Counted from the stretch's first letter, positions 27,637 to 36,188 are shown. The stretch: 64,000 nucleotides of DNA from VXNE01 sp965217825 (GCA_965217825.1 OZ244571.1:4588001-4652000); one strand, 5' to 3'. Notes: generated by a model not told the origin, from the letters alone. Numbers and translations: made by a program.

Positions 27637-28090
27637 TGCGCCCGCATGGTATCGGATCACCAATAATGATCTTGGAAAAATCAGGGTGCCGTTGATTAAA
27701 CAGGATGTTCGATTCGTAAGGCGATACGATCGATGGGACCCACAGGACTGCGGTCTCGCCGCGATCGAACCATTCATCGCCAATGGTGCGGCTTGCGGTG
27801 TAATCTGTCTCTGACAATACCGGCGCATCCTTCGGGTCGAGCTGTTCCTGCTCGAGTTCATTGGGAATTCTCACTTCCACGCATACCAGGTTTGGGGGTA
27901 GGGCGCTCGTCTGCCAATGAACGAGATTCTCGAGTACGGCGAGCGCGTAGGTTTCGGCCGCATGTACAACCCAGCGGCCGGGGCTGATCCAGCGACTTCC
28001 CCAACGATGGGTACCGCTCCCGTCAAAGTAAGGATATTTGGGGCTGACAATCCGGTAGGCGCGGGTATAAGTCTTACGCGGGGAGGCCAT
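27239..28090 (-). CDS. RES-domain toxin, C-terminus replaced by antisense read-through
   Basis: Toxin of the Res-Xre system; RES proteins degrade NAD+. The first ~150 residues are a RES domain: YRIVSPKYPYFDGSG, HRWGSRWISPGRWVVHAAET, YALAVLENLVHWQTSALPPN, then NILFNQRHPDFSKIIIGDPIP. Around 27640 homology stops, just where the xanthine dehydrogenase gene ends on the other strand. The frame then runs about 400 nt antisense to that gene as an arginine-rich tail with no family resemblance. The normal RES C-terminus (FDPRL type) and stop are missing. The toxin may be inactive or carry an extension. It overlaps the Xre antitoxin gene by 17 nt. Confidence 0.75.
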   Translation of the reverse strand: MASPRKTYTRAYRIVSPKYPYFDGSGTHRWGSRWISPGRWVVHAAETYALAVLENLVHWQTSALPPNLVCVEVRIPNELEQEQLDPKDAPVLSETDYTASRTIGDEWFDRGETAVLWVPSIVSPYESNILFNQRHPDFSKIIIGDPIPCGRIRRRRSPLWRRARRGPWAATSAARRIAGRRRHGWRWPPPPWAARWAPRRRRERRAGGRRSALRRRWCRSSAGPMRRECGSRGSPDFPGGHPRRRCTPRSMPSRCLARPRPASVLRRSPGESPARRPGPPCSA

Positions 28091-28517
28091 GCAGGCCTCG
28101 CTCTATGACCTCTTCGACCTCGCGGCCGCCAATCTCCGTGAGTGCGACGTCGAACGGCGTACGATCGTCGAGTTCGGGATGCGGATTCATCAGAAACCGC
28201 GTTGCCGCAGTGACATCCTCGAACACCGACAGTGCTAGCGCGTAAAGACGCGCCAGGCGTTCCGTCGTTTCACCGACTTGCTGATTGAATCGATCAACAC
28301 GCTGGTAGGTCGCCCGCGGGACAATTTTGTTGCGCAACTGCACGGAGAGATCCTTGCCGCGATTCGGCGCCGTGAGAAACACGAGCAATCGGTCCAACGC
28401 GCTCTTTGGCATGCCTTCACGGACGATGGAATCGAGTTCGCGCATATTGCTGACAGTACGGCCGAGCACACGCCTTCCGCCCAGGACTTTCGCTATTTCA
28501 CTGGCTGGTACGCTCAT
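28074..28517 (-). CDS. Xre/MbcA/ParS-type antitoxin of Res-Xre module 1
   Basis: A 147-residue antitoxin with an N-terminal degenerate HTH (SEIAKVLGGRRVLG) and a C-terminal DUF2384 toxin-binding domain: LARLYALALSVFEDVTAATR, FLMNPHPELDDRTPFDVALT, then EVEEVIERGLHGLPA. This is the standard partner of RES toxins, which follows directly with a 17-nt overlap. The ATG at 28515-28517 was chosen; a TTG three codons upstream is possible. An inverted repeat covers the start region, consistent with autorepression. Confidence 0.88.
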   Translation of the reverse strand: MSVPASEIAKVLGGRRVLGRTVSNMRELDSIVREGMPKSALDRLLVFLTAPNRGKDLSVQLRNKIVPRATYQRVDRFNQQVGETTERLARLYALALSVFEDVTAATRFLMNPHPELDDRTPFDVALTEIGGREVEEVIERGLHGLPA

Positions 28518-28544
28518 ATGAATCAATGGTAAGCTTCATATGAG
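28513..28544 (-). promoter_or_regulatory. Palindrome at the Res-Xre module 1 start (putative operator)
   Basis: CTCATATGAATC (28513-28524) and GCTTCATATGAG (28533-28544) form 12-bp arms with one mismatch. The dyad overlaps the antitoxin start codon and lies in the only gap between the Res-Xre and hipA genes. Autorepression by the Xre protein through such a site is expected from the family. Confidence 0.65.
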
Positions 28545-28591
28545 TCATCGTCAAGGAACAATATGGCGCCCGCCCTCGCCGCGGGGCATCG

Positions 28592-29839
28592 TCACAGGGC
28601 AAGCGCTGCCACGAGGTCGTCGTGTTCGAAAGCGCTTGCCATGCGGTCGACATGCGGCGGGCGAATTCCGACATCGCCCGCGACGGCACGCCATTGCTTC
28701 GTGGCGTCAGCGACCTCGCGCAGGACTTCACGCGCGCGATCAAGGCTCATTCCGAAGTACCCCGCCGTACTCTCCACCAGATCGATCGAGCAGGTACCGT
28801 CGTCGAGGTCGATGTTTGTGGACAGGATTCTTGCCTTCACATCGGAGGGCGTCGGGTTCAAGTCGTAAGCCGGGGAAAGCGACCAGCCGGTTCGGTCCCG
28901 CAGCAGGAATCCGTGGTTCCGAAGGTGGTCGTCCACGTTCGAGACCAGCACGTTGAACGCCATGCGTCGAAACAGCGCGACAGCGTCGGACTTCGGCGCC
29001 GTTCCATGGCGAGCAAGCGCGTCCACGAGGTCCGGATAGCTGCCGCGCTCCCCGTCGGCGGCACCGGTCATCGCCAAGGCAGACAGGAATGGAATACGAC
29101 TGTCGCCGTCGCGATCAAAACGCCGCGACAGGAGAGCCGCCTTGCCCAACACGGTAACGAGTCGATGCTGCGGCGTCTCTATTCCGGCTATTTCGGCGAG
29201 TCGAAGCGCAACTTCTTCCCAACGTTCGAGATCGTACTCGTCGTTCTCCCTCGGGAACTTGGCGATCGAAAGTTGGCCGTGCTCTTCGACGACGGAAGAT
29301 TTCGGCCGGGCGCCGCCAAGCGATGAGCCGGGCGCGAAGATGAGGCGCAGATCCTCTTCGGTTTCTTCATCGCGCATGATCCGCTCAGTTATACGTAGCA
29401 GGTGAGGCAACTCAACGAGCGCCGGCACACCGGTGTTCGCAGGCGCCTGGAAGACTTCTTCACCGACCCGACGAAAACGCAACGCACCGAGACGGGCTGC
29501 ATCCCTGACGCCGAGTAGGTAATCGGTTTCCCCAAGGGTACGTACCGTCCGGTTTTCCCGACCAGCGCGAAAGCGTTCGGCCCGCCGCATCAGGCTCCGT
29601 CCCCAAGTGTCTGGCGCGGAGTCGCCGATGGACCCGAACAGGCTTTGATTCGACGACGCCGAAAACACCCCTGGCGTCAATTGCAGGGCCGGCTCCAGGG
29701 CAAAGCGGTTGTGGTTGCCCAGCCACGCATCGTCGTACTCGAAAGTGACCGTATCGCGCCGTCCACTGACATGGCGGCGCATCAGACCGACGCGCTGCGT
29801 CCGTCCTTTCAAGTCCACGTGTACTTCGATATCAGGCAT
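28592..29839 (-). CDS. hipA: HipA-family serine/threonine kinase toxin
   Basis: Toxin kinase of the HipBA type; the E. coli enzyme phosphorylates GltX and induces persistence. The 415-residue product has the N-terminal HipA_1 domain (IEVHVDLKGRTQRVGLMRR), FGSIGDSAPDTWGRSLMRRA, the phosphate loop SSLGGARPKSSV, IAKFPRENDEYDLERWE, LSRRFDRDGDSRIPFLSAL and the catalytic loop FNVLVSNVDDHLRNHGFL with YDLNPTP. All kinase motifs appear intact. The start at 29839 overlaps hipB by 8 nt. Confidence 0.92.
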   Translation of the reverse strand: MPDIEVHVDLKGRTQRVGLMRRHVSGRRDTVTFEYDDAWLGNHNRFALEPALQLTPGVFSASSNQSLFGSIGDSAPDTWGRSLMRRAERFRAGRENRTVRTLGETDYLLGVRDAARLGALRFRRVGEEVFQAPANTGVPALVELPHLLRITERIMRDEETEEDLRLIFAPGSSLGGARPKSSVVEEHGQLSIAKFPRENDEYDLERWEEVALRLAEIAGIETPQHRLVTVLGKAALLSRRFDRDGDSRIPFLSALAMTGAADGERGSYPDLVDALARHGTAPKSDAVALFRRMAFNVLVSNVDDHLRNHGFLLRDRTGWSLSPAYDLNPTPSDVKARILSTNIDLDDGTCSIDLVESTAGYFGMSLDRAREVLREVADATKQWRAVAGDVGIRPPHVDRMASAFEHDDLVAALAL

Positions 29840-30167
29840 CGCGTTGTCTCGGCGCCGAGCGCCGCAGGCGGGCACGCGCCGGGAGATCGGCAGCGGCTAG
29901 CGTTTGTCCGACCTCGTCATTGCTGACATGGGCGGTTCGGCGCAGCCCTTCGAGCAGCCCAAGCGAGTGCAAAACCGCCGCGCAGATGCCGACGCTGACT
30001 CCCGGGTCCCCCTGTTCAATACGCTGCAGCGTTGCTCGCGAGGTAAAGGCCCGCTCGGCGACGATGCCCATGGGGAGGCGACGCCGGAGACGGGCCTCGC
30101 GAACATCGGCGCCCAGTTCCCGAAGGGCACGGCGGGCCGCTGCGGGCGGATAGTGAGGTGTCGGCAC
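29832..30167 (-). CDS. hipB: HipB-family antitoxin (XRE HTH regulator)
   Basis: A 111-residue Cro/C1-type HTH protein: LRELGADVREARLRRRLPMG, then IVAERAFTSRATLQRIEQGD and PGVSVGICAAVLHSLGLL. It precedes and overlaps hipA as an antitoxin should. Translation starts at GTG (30165-30167), preceded by AAGGAG 8 nt upstream on the minus strand. A 30-bp palindrome lies directly upstream. Confidence 0.88.
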   Translation of the reverse strand: MPTPHYPPAAARRALRELGADVREARLRRRLPMGIVAERAFTSRATLQRIEQGDPGVSVGICAAVLHSLGLLEGLRRTAHVSNDEVGQTLAAADLPARARLRRSAPRQRDA

Positions 30168-30180
30168 TTACGTCTCCTTA

Positions 30181-30210
30181 GTAATACTTTAATTCTAGTT
30201 AATGTATTAC
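30181..30210 (-). promoter_or_regulatory. hipBA operator-like palindrome
   Basis: The 30 bp begin GTAATACTTTAA and end TTAATGTATTAC: 7-bp outer arms GTAATAC/GTATTAC match perfectly and inner TTAA/TTAA also pairs. It sits 14 bp upstream of the hipB GTG in an AT-rich stretch that contrasts with the GC-rich surroundings, as expected for a promoter-operator bound by HipB. Confidence 0.75.
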
Positions 30211-30374
30211 GAAGATTACAAAAAATCCACTTTCTTTTAGTGACAGCAGCCTCGCTTGAGGGCCAATAGACCGGGCTGGATATGCCGGCCAGTTTTTTCC
30301 GCCTGCTACACTCAATCAGGTGACTGATTCATCTTCACCACGCGCGTGATGCCCCGACGAGTTGTCCCGGACCG

Positions 30375-31379
30375 TTGAACCGACCCGCGCGCATAGCCAT
30401 CTGCGTCAATCCCATGGCGGGCCGCGACGTGCGGCGTCTGGCTGCGCGGGCGACAAACATGACCCACGAGGCCAAGCGCGACATGGTGGCGCGTGTCGCC
30501 GCCGGCGCAGACGCCGTCGGCGTGCGGGATATCCATGTGGCACAGGAACCGTTCCGCATTGCCACCGGAGCGCTATCCCTGCTGGCGTTGAAGGCGAAGG
30601 TCCACGTGGTGGAGACACCCCTCACCCACGATGCCCGGGACACGGAAGCTGCCGTCGCTGCATTCCTCGCGGCGGGTGTTACGACCATCGTCACATTGGG
30701 CGGCGACGGCACCAACCGCGCCGTCGCCCGGGTCGCGCGGGACATCAATCTCGTGCCGCTCTCCGTCGGAACGAACAACGTCTTCCCGACGCTGGCCGAG
30801 CCTACCGCCGCAGGCATGGTCGCAGGCCTCGCCGCGTCAGGGCGTTTCGATTCCGCATCCGGATACGGCGCCGCCCGCAAGCGTTGCAAGCTGTTGCACG
30901 CGCGTCTCGCGGGCGGCGCGACCGATGTAGGACTGGTGGATGCAGCCCTTCTCGCCCGGGATGTCGTCGGCAACATGCTTCCATTCGACGCGCAGCGGCT
31001 CAGGCGGATATTGCTGACACGATCGGAGCCGGATGCCATCGGCACCTCCGCCATCGGCGGCTTCGTGGATGTGGTCGATGCCGACGATGACTGCGGCCTG
31101 CTGGTCGAACTTGGACCCAACCGCGGCGGACGCATGGTGAACGCGCCGCTGTCTCCGGGTCTTTTCAGTCGGGTCGAGGTCGTTGCCGCGCATCGCATAC
31201 CACTGGATACGCCTGTCCTGTTTCGCGGCCACGGCGTGCTGGCTCTGGATGGTGACCGGGACTACGTACTGGGGTCGCGCGGTGCGGCGACCCTGTCCAT
31301 TCGGCGCGATGGACCCTGGGTGATCGATGTCCGCGCCGCAATGCGGCTCGCGGTGCGCGAAGGTATGATGAACCCATGA
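30375..31379 (+). CDS. AcoX-like ATP-NAD kinase family protein
   Basis: A 334-residue protein of the ATP-NAD kinase/diacylglycerol kinase superfamily, closest to AcoX. It shows IAICVNPMAGRDVRRLAARA, the GGDGT nucleotide loop (VTLGGDGTNRAVARVA), PLSVGTNNVFPTLAEPTAAG and a C-terminal GHGVLALDGDRDYVLG strand. AcoX is linked to acetoin catabolism in other bacteria, but no aco genes are here. The start is a TTG at 30375, weakly supported. Its last 4 nt overlap fabV, so the two are coupled. Confidence 0.8.
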   Translation: MNRPARIAICVNPMAGRDVRRLAARATNMTHEAKRDMVARVAAGADAVGVRDIHVAQEPFRIATGALSLLALKAKVHVVETPLTHDARDTEAAVAAFLAAGVTTIVTLGGDGTNRAVARVARDINLVPLSVGTNNVFPTLAEPTAAGMVAGLAASGRFDSASGYGAARKRCKLLHARLAGGATDVGLVDAALLARDVVGNMLPFDAQRLRRILLTRSEPDAIGTSAIGGFVDVVDADDDCGLLVELGPNRGGRMVNAPLSPGLFSRVEVVAAHRIPLDTPVLFRGHGVLALDGDRDYVLGSRGAATLSIRRDGPWVIDVRAAMRLAVREGMMNP

Positions 31380-32563
31380 TCGTCAGACCTCGGATCAAGG
31401 GTTTCATCTGCACGACGGCGCATCCGACCGGCTGTGCCGCCAACGTGGACAACGCCGCCCGGAGCATCGCGCCGCTCAAAAACGGTCCCCGCAACGCGTT
31501 GGTGATCGGAGGGTCCGCCGGCTATGGCCTGGCGTCGCGCATGGTGGCGGCATTCGGCGCTGGCGCCGGCACGCTTGGCGTATCCCTTGAAAGACCGCCT
31601 ACCGACCGGCGCACGGCATCGGCGGGCTGGTACAACAACGCCGCATTAGAAGACGCCGCCAGGCGGGCCGGCCTGTACGCCAACACCCTCGACGGCGATG
31701 CTTTCGCGGACGACATGAAGTCGAAGGTCATCGATGAAATCGGTCGTTCCCTGGGACAAATCGACTTGCTGGTGTACAGCCTGGCGGCACCGTCGCGGCA
31801 ACATCCGCGCACCGGAGCAGTCCACCGATCCGTCATCAAGCCGCTCGGGGAAACGCTGCGCGTCAAGACGCTGAACCAGGATAGCGGCGTCGTGCACGAG
31901 GTTGACATACCCCCGGCGAGCGATGAGGAGACAGCGGCCACTGTCGCCGTGATGGGCGGCGAGGACTGGGAGTACTGGATCGAGTCGCTGGTTGACGCGA
32001 ACGCCTTGGCACCGGGTTTCAGGACCGTGGCCTATACCTATATCGGCAGCGAGATAAGCTGGCCCATCTATTGGCACGGCACCCTCGGCAAGGCGAAGGA
32101 AGATCTGCAGCGCGCCGCCGATGCCATTCACGAGCGCCTTGGCACCGCGCTGCGTGGCGAAGCGCGGGTAGCGGTGCTGAAGGCCATGGTCACCCAGGCG
32201 AGCTCCGCGATACCGTCCATACCGCTGTATACCGCGCTGCTCTTTCAGGTGATGAAAGATGCATCAACGCACGAAGACTGCACGGCCCACATCGACCGCC
32301 TGTTTCGCACCGCACTGTACGCCGACGGATCGCGGCAACTGGACGAATCGGGACGTTTCCGCCTCGACGACCGGGAATTGGCCGAAGAGACTCAGGCAGA
32401 AGTCGGACGGCGCTGGGCCGCGGTCACCAGCGACAACGTTGCACAACTCGGCGACACCGTCGGCATTCGCGCGGACTTTCTCAAGCTCTTCGGTTTCGGC
32501 GTCGACGGCGTCGACTACGAAGCGGATGTCGACCATACGCTGGGCCGCGCCGCTTCGTCTTGA
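31376..32563 (+). CDS. fabV: Enoyl-[acyl-carrier-protein] reductase FabV
   Basis: NADH-dependent enoyl reductase of fatty-acid synthesis, the FabI-independent type that is naturally triclosan-insensitive. The 395-residue product has MIVRPRIKGFICTTAHPTGC, the Rossmann segment LVIGGSAGYGLASRMVAAFG, LVYSLAAPSRQHPRTG and the enlarged active-site motif Tyr-x8-Lys in YWHGTLGKAK. Length and motifs match the family. It overlaps the upstream kinase gene by 4 nt and the hemE TTG start overlaps its stop. Confidence 0.94.
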   Translation: MIVRPRIKGFICTTAHPTGCAANVDNAARSIAPLKNGPRNALVIGGSAGYGLASRMVAAFGAGAGTLGVSLERPPTDRRTASAGWYNNAALEDAARRAGLYANTLDGDAFADDMKSKVIDEIGRSLGQIDLLVYSLAAPSRQHPRTGAVHRSVIKPLGETLRVKTLNQDSGVVHEVDIPPASDEETAATVAVMGGEDWEYWIESLVDANALAPGFRTVAYTYIGSEISWPIYWHGTLGKAKEDLQRAADAIHERLGTALRGEARVAVLKAMVTQASSAIPSIPLYTALLFQVMKDASTHEDCTAHIDRLFRTALYADGSRQLDESGRFRLDDRELAEETQAEVGRRWAAVTSDNVAQLGDTVGIRADFLKLFGFGVDGVDYEADVDHTLGRAASS

Positions 32564-33585
32564 ATTCGAGCTTCCTCAAGGCATGCCGGGGAGAGCCGGC
32601 GGACCGCACGCCGGTCTGGCTGAACCGCCAGGCCGGTCGCTATATGCCGGAATATCACGCCCTCAAGGGCGCTACGCCCAGCCTTGAGTTCTTCACCACC
32701 CCCGATCTGGCCGCCCGCGCGGCCCTCGACGCGCAGCGCATTCTGGGTACCGACGCCGCCATCATGTTCGGCGATCTGCTGCCGATGCTGGTGCCGATGG
32801 GGCTGGACCTCAACTACGCGCCGGACATCGGGCCCGTCATCAACAATCCGTTGCGCAGCGCGGCCGACGTATCAAGGTTGGCGACTCCCCCAGCGCTGGA
32901 AGGCACAGGCTATATCGCCGACACCATCAAACAAATCCTCGACGGGCTTCCCCCGCACACGCCGCTGATAGGCTTCGCCGGCGCGCCATTCACGCTCGCG
33001 TCCTACGCGGTGGAGGGCCGGAGCTCACGCCACTACCTGCATGTGAAGCGCCTCATGTACGAGCATTCGACCGTGTGGGACGCATTGATGACGAAGCTGG
33101 TCGACGCTGTCGGCGACTACGTGCGGCTGCAGATCGACAGCGGCGTTCACGCGGTGCAGATCTTCGACAGTTGGGTGGGTTGCCTGTCCGTGGCCGACTA
33201 CGACCGCTACGCCAAACCGCATACCACGCGCCTCATGGCTTCCATCGGAGGCCGCGTACCGGTGATTTATTTCGGCACCGGCAACTGCCACCTGGTCGAT
33301 GCCATGTTCGAGACCGGGCCCGATTTGCTCGCCCTCGACTGGCGCACGTCGCTGGGCGCGACCTGGGACCGGCTCGGCATGCCGGCGGTGCAGGGCAACA
33401 TGGACCCGACCGCGCTTTGCGCCGATCGCAAGACCGTGGCGGAGCATGCGCAGCGGGTGCTCGACGAAGCCCGCGGACGTCCGGGACACATCTTCAACCT
33501 CGGCCACGGCATCCTTCCGCAGACGCCCGTGGACAACGTGAAGTACCTGATCGACTATGTTCACGAGCAGTCGGCGCGGAGTTGA
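32560..33585 (+). CDS. hemE: Uroporphyrinogen decarboxylase
   Basis: Converts uroporphyrinogen III to coproporphyrinogen III in heme biosynthesis. About 341 residues. Signature TPVWLNRQAGRYMPEYHAL with the arginine pair that binds substrate, MFGDLLPMLVPMGLDL, IGFAGAPFTLASYAVEG, QIFDSWVGCLS and the C-terminal FNLGHGILPQTPVDNV. The best start is the TTG at 32560-32562, which overlaps the fabV stop and matches the family N-terminus; the frame is open inside fabV upstream. Confidence 0.94.
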   Translation: MNSSFLKACRGEPADRTPVWLNRQAGRYMPEYHALKGATPSLEFFTTPDLAARAALDAQRILGTDAAIMFGDLLPMLVPMGLDLNYAPDIGPVINNPLRSAADVSRLATPPALEGTGYIADTIKQILDGLPPHTPLIGFAGAPFTLASYAVEGRSSRHYLHVKRLMYEHSTVWDALMTKLVDAVGDYVRLQIDSGVHAVQIFDSWVGCLSVADYDRYAKPHTTRLMASIGGRVPVIYFGTGNCHLVDAMFETGPDLLALDWRTSLGATWDRLGMPAVQGNMDPTALCADRKTVAEHAQRVLDEARGRPGHIFNLGHGILPQTPVDNVKYLIDYVHEQSARS

Positions 33586-33607
33586 GACGGAGACCAAGGG
33601 GGTAACG

Positions 33608-34111
33608 ATGAAACACGCCATCATCGGTTTCGCCGTCGGTGCGGTGCTCGGCGCGGGCGTTGGTTTCGCGGCGGGCATCGTTGTCTTCCCGTACCTGTTC
33701 CCGCCGCCGGAGGTGAACGAACCCCTTGTCGGCAAGACGCAGGGCGATGCCGTCGCCCGCGCGACTTTCATTCACGCCAATCCGTCGGATCCGATCCACT
33801 ACGGCCGCGGCACCGCGACCCTCTACGCCGACCTGCTGCGCCTGGAGTCGGACTTCGAGGTCGGTCCGGGACCCAAGTTCCACGTCTACCTGGTTCCGCT
33901 CGCGGACGTCACGCCGGACACCGACATCGAACAGACCATGTTCGTCGATCTCGGTCGGCTGAAGGCGTTCACCGGCAGCCAGAACTACCCGATTCCCTTA
34001 GGAATCCATCTCGCCGACTATCAGTCCGTGGTGATCTGGTGCGAGCAGTTCAAGGTGCTCATCTCCCCAGCGGCGATCTCGCCGGTGACACGGGGATCAA
34101 TAAATGGGTAA
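33608..34111 (+). CDS. DM13-domain protein, membrane-anchored or exported
   Basis: A 167-residue protein with an N-terminal hydrophobic segment (HAIIGFAVGAVLGAGVGFAA, continuing GIVVFPYLF) and a DM13 domain: ATFIHANPSDPIHYGRGTAT, FEVGPGPKFHVYLVP, then NYPIPLGIHLADYQSVVIWC. The cysteine in VIWCEQF is the DM13 signature. DM13 domains are predicted redox or electron-transfer modules at the cell surface. The ATG at 33608 has AAGGGGG upstream. Confidence 0.85.
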   Translation: MKHAIIGFAVGAVLGAGVGFAAGIVVFPYLFPPPEVNEPLVGKTQGDAVARATFIHANPSDPIHYGRGTATLYADLLRLESDFEVGPGPKFHVYLVPLADVTPDTDIEQTMFVDLGRLKAFTGSQNYPIPLGIHLADYQSVVIWCEQFKVLISPAAISPVTRGSING

Positions 34112-34135
34112 AGTGGGTCGGATCAGGAGGGCGCA

Positions 34136-35020
34136 ATGGCCAGGAACAAACAGGATAGCGTAGGCGCCGCGTCCGCCAGCACAATCGGCCGCAGATCCAT
34201 AAGTCCGTTGGGCACGGACATAATAGCCGAAAGAAAAAGCATACCGAACAGCGTCTACGGCCCGGAATTGGCCAAGTTGCAGATTGAACTGGTAAAGCTG
34301 CAAGAGTGGATAAAGAGTCGAAAGCTCAAGGTTGTTGTTCTGTTCGAAGGTCGCGACGCCGCCGGGAAGGGCGGCACGATCAAGCGGATAACCCAGTACC
34401 TGAACCCCCGCGCATGCCGAATCGTCGCGTTGGCAACCCCGACAGAGCGCGAAAAGACGCAATGGTATTTCCAGCGCTATGCGCAACATTTGCCGGCTGC
34501 CGGCGAAATGGTGTTGTTCGACCGCAGTTGGTACAACCGCGCGGGCGTCGAACGCGTCATGGGGTTCTGTACTGACGAAGAATACGAGGAATTCATGCGT
34601 TCATGCCCCGAGTTCGAACGCATGCTTGTGCGCTCTGGAGTCAAACTCATCAAGTACTGGTTCTCGGTCAGCGATGAAGAACAGGAACGTCGGTTCCAGG
34701 ACCGTCTCGTCAATCCCACCAAACGCTGGAAGCTGAGTCCCATGGATCTGGAATCTCGGCGACGATGGGCGGAATACTCCAGGGCGAAGGACGTCATGTT
34801 CGTGCACACAGACATCAAACAGGCCCCCTGGTACGTGGTCGAGGCAGACGTCAAGAAGCGCGCGAGGCTGAATTGCATCAGGCATCTTCTCAGCCTCATC
34901 CCCTATGAGGATCTGACGCCGGAACCGATCGAACTGCCTCCGAGAACACCGGACGCCGGCTACATACGCCCGCCCAAGGACGATCAGTCCCTGGTGCCGG
35001 ACTACTACCAGGACTCGTAG
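34136..35020 (+). CDS. ppk2: Polyphosphate kinase 2
   Basis: Transfers phosphate between polyphosphate and nucleotides. The 294-residue product has Walker A EGRDAAGKGGTIKRI (residues 71-85) and Walker B VLFDRSWYNRAGVERVMGFC (126-145), plus the lid motif WKLSPMDLESRRRWAEYSRA, all typical of one-domain PPK2. Whether it prefers GDP or ADP cannot be read from this. Its ATG follows a GGAGG site 25 bp after the DM13 gene. Confidence 0.94.
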   Translation: MARNKQDSVGAASASTIGRRSISPLGTDIIAERKSIPNSVYGPELAKLQIELVKLQEWIKSRKLKVVVLFEGRDAAGKGGTIKRITQYLNPRACRIVALATPTEREKTQWYFQRYAQHLPAAGEMVLFDRSWYNRAGVERVMGFCTDEEYEEFMRSCPEFERMLVRSGVKLIKYWFSVSDEEQERRFQDRLVNPTKRWKLSPMDLESRRRWAEYSRAKDVMFVHTDIKQAPWYVVEADVKKRARLNCIRHLLSLIPYEDLTPEPIELPPRTPDAGYIRPPKDDQSLVPDYYQDS

Positions 35021-35081
35021 CCGGCTAACCGGGCGCGACCCTGTTCGAACAGACCGCGCGGTCTAGTCTTCCGTCAGGCCT

Positions 35082-35939
35082 TCAGTCTTGCGCTACCGTC
35101 GGCGCCCAGTTGTAGATCTGCGCCAGGCTGCCGCCCATCAACGCGGCTCGATCCGAGTCGGACAGCCGATCAGTGACAAAAAAGGCCTTCACGGACTCTG
35201 CGGGGTCGACCACGTTGGCGGCGCGCGTCCAGTCCGTTCCCCACATGCACCGCTCGAAACCGAATGCATCGAAGATGCGCCCCAGCGGGTCCCAGATGTC
35301 GGGGAACGGAAACGGTTCGTGGGACAGCGTGCAGGCACCGGAGACCTTGATCGCCACATGGTCGAAGCGCGCTAGCGCCAACACGTCGTCGAGGTCGGCG
35401 AACGGTTCCGGCGACGCCGGCGGCTCGGTGGGTTGCTTGATGCCCATGTGGTCGATCACAAGCTGCGTATCCGGGTGTCTGGTGGCCACCTCGGCGAACT
35501 CGGCGACATTGCCCCAGCACAACACGTTGACCGGCAGCCCGTGGCGTGCGGCCGCGGCGCAGAGTCGGTCCACCCCTTCGGGATTAGCCACACCCGGAGA
35601 CACCATCATGATCCGCGCGCCGACCGCCCCCGGCTGCGCCGCCCAGTCCGTCAGGGCCTCCGCTACGGCAGGGTCGCGCGTATCCAGGGGCTTGATGATG
35701 CCGAATCGACCGGGGTGCCGGGCCTGGACCTCCACCGCGTAACTCGCATCGAAGCGGTACAGGGAGAACGCCGACACGAACAAGGCGCCGTCAACGCCCA
35801 CGCTGTCCATGAAAGCCACCGCGTCGTCTCCGCTGACCTCTTCCGGCCAGTCCGAGTGGCTCGCCCACGGACGTTCCGGCCGGTTCCGCTCATAGCAATG
35901 CACCTGGGAATCGATCACAGGGGTTCTGGTATCCGGCAT
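35082..35939 (-). CDS. Amidohydrolase family protein
   Basis: A 285-residue TIM-barrel metal-dependent hydrolase of the amidohydrolase-2 type. It starts TPVIDSQVHCYERNRPERPW (the D-x-Q-x-H variant of the metal motif), then LVIDHMGIKQPT, VAIKVSGACTLSHEPFPFPD and CMWGTDWTRA with the catalytic aspartate near GTDW. Related enzymes act on lactones or carboxylates; the substrate is unknown. The start at 35939 is set by homology. It converges on ppk2. Confidence 0.85.
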   Translation of the reverse strand: MPDTRTPVIDSQVHCYERNRPERPWASHSDWPEEVSGDDAVAFMDSVGVDGALFVSAFSLYRFDASYAVEVQARHPGRFGIIKPLDTRDPAVAEALTDWAAQPGAVGARIMMVSPGVANPEGVDRLCAAAARHGLPVNVLCWGNVAEFAEVATRHPDTQLVIDHMGIKQPTEPPASPEPFADLDDVLALARFDHVAIKVSGACTLSHEPFPFPDIWDPLGRIFDAFGFERCMWGTDWTRAANVVDPAESVKAFFVTDRLSDSDRAALMGGSLAQIYNWAPTVAQD

Positions 35940-35943
35940 CTTC

Positions 35944-36051
35944 TCAATCCTCAAAGTCAGTGCGACGGCGCGCGGCGAAATACTGCGCTTGCATTTCGTC
36001 AAGTGTACTACCGCCGTAGCCGTCGGTCCGCCGGGGCGCAAACTGCTCCAT
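35944..36051 (-). pseudogene. Short reading-frame tail upstream of the amidohydrolase gene
   Basis: A 35-residue peptide (MEQFAPRRTDGYGGSTLDEM, then QAQYFAARRRTDFED) ends 4 bp before the amidohydrolase start, the spacing expected of an operon partner. The frame continues upstream without a convincing start until the second Res-Xre module interrupts. It may be the C-terminal remnant of a gene displaced by that module. I do not recognise a family. Confidence 0.2.
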
Positions 36052-36188
36052 GGGCCTGCCGTCATGCGAGCCAGCGGCCTGCGCACCGGGTTTCGATATG
36101 AGGCGACCACGTCGGACAGGCGCACCGGCCATTCGACACCGTGGTCTATCTGGTGCACTACGACTATCCCAAGTGGAGCGCATCAGCC

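Noticed and set aside
24958..27861. Two 460-485-codon frames antisense to the S9 peptidase and xanthine dehydrogenase genes
   Set aside because: Low-complexity composition and no domain; only the RES-domain part from 27640 upward is real.
35021..35081. Rho-independent terminator between ppk2 and the amidohydrolase gene
   Set aside because: GACCGCGCGGTC is palindromic but short and not followed by a T run on either strand.
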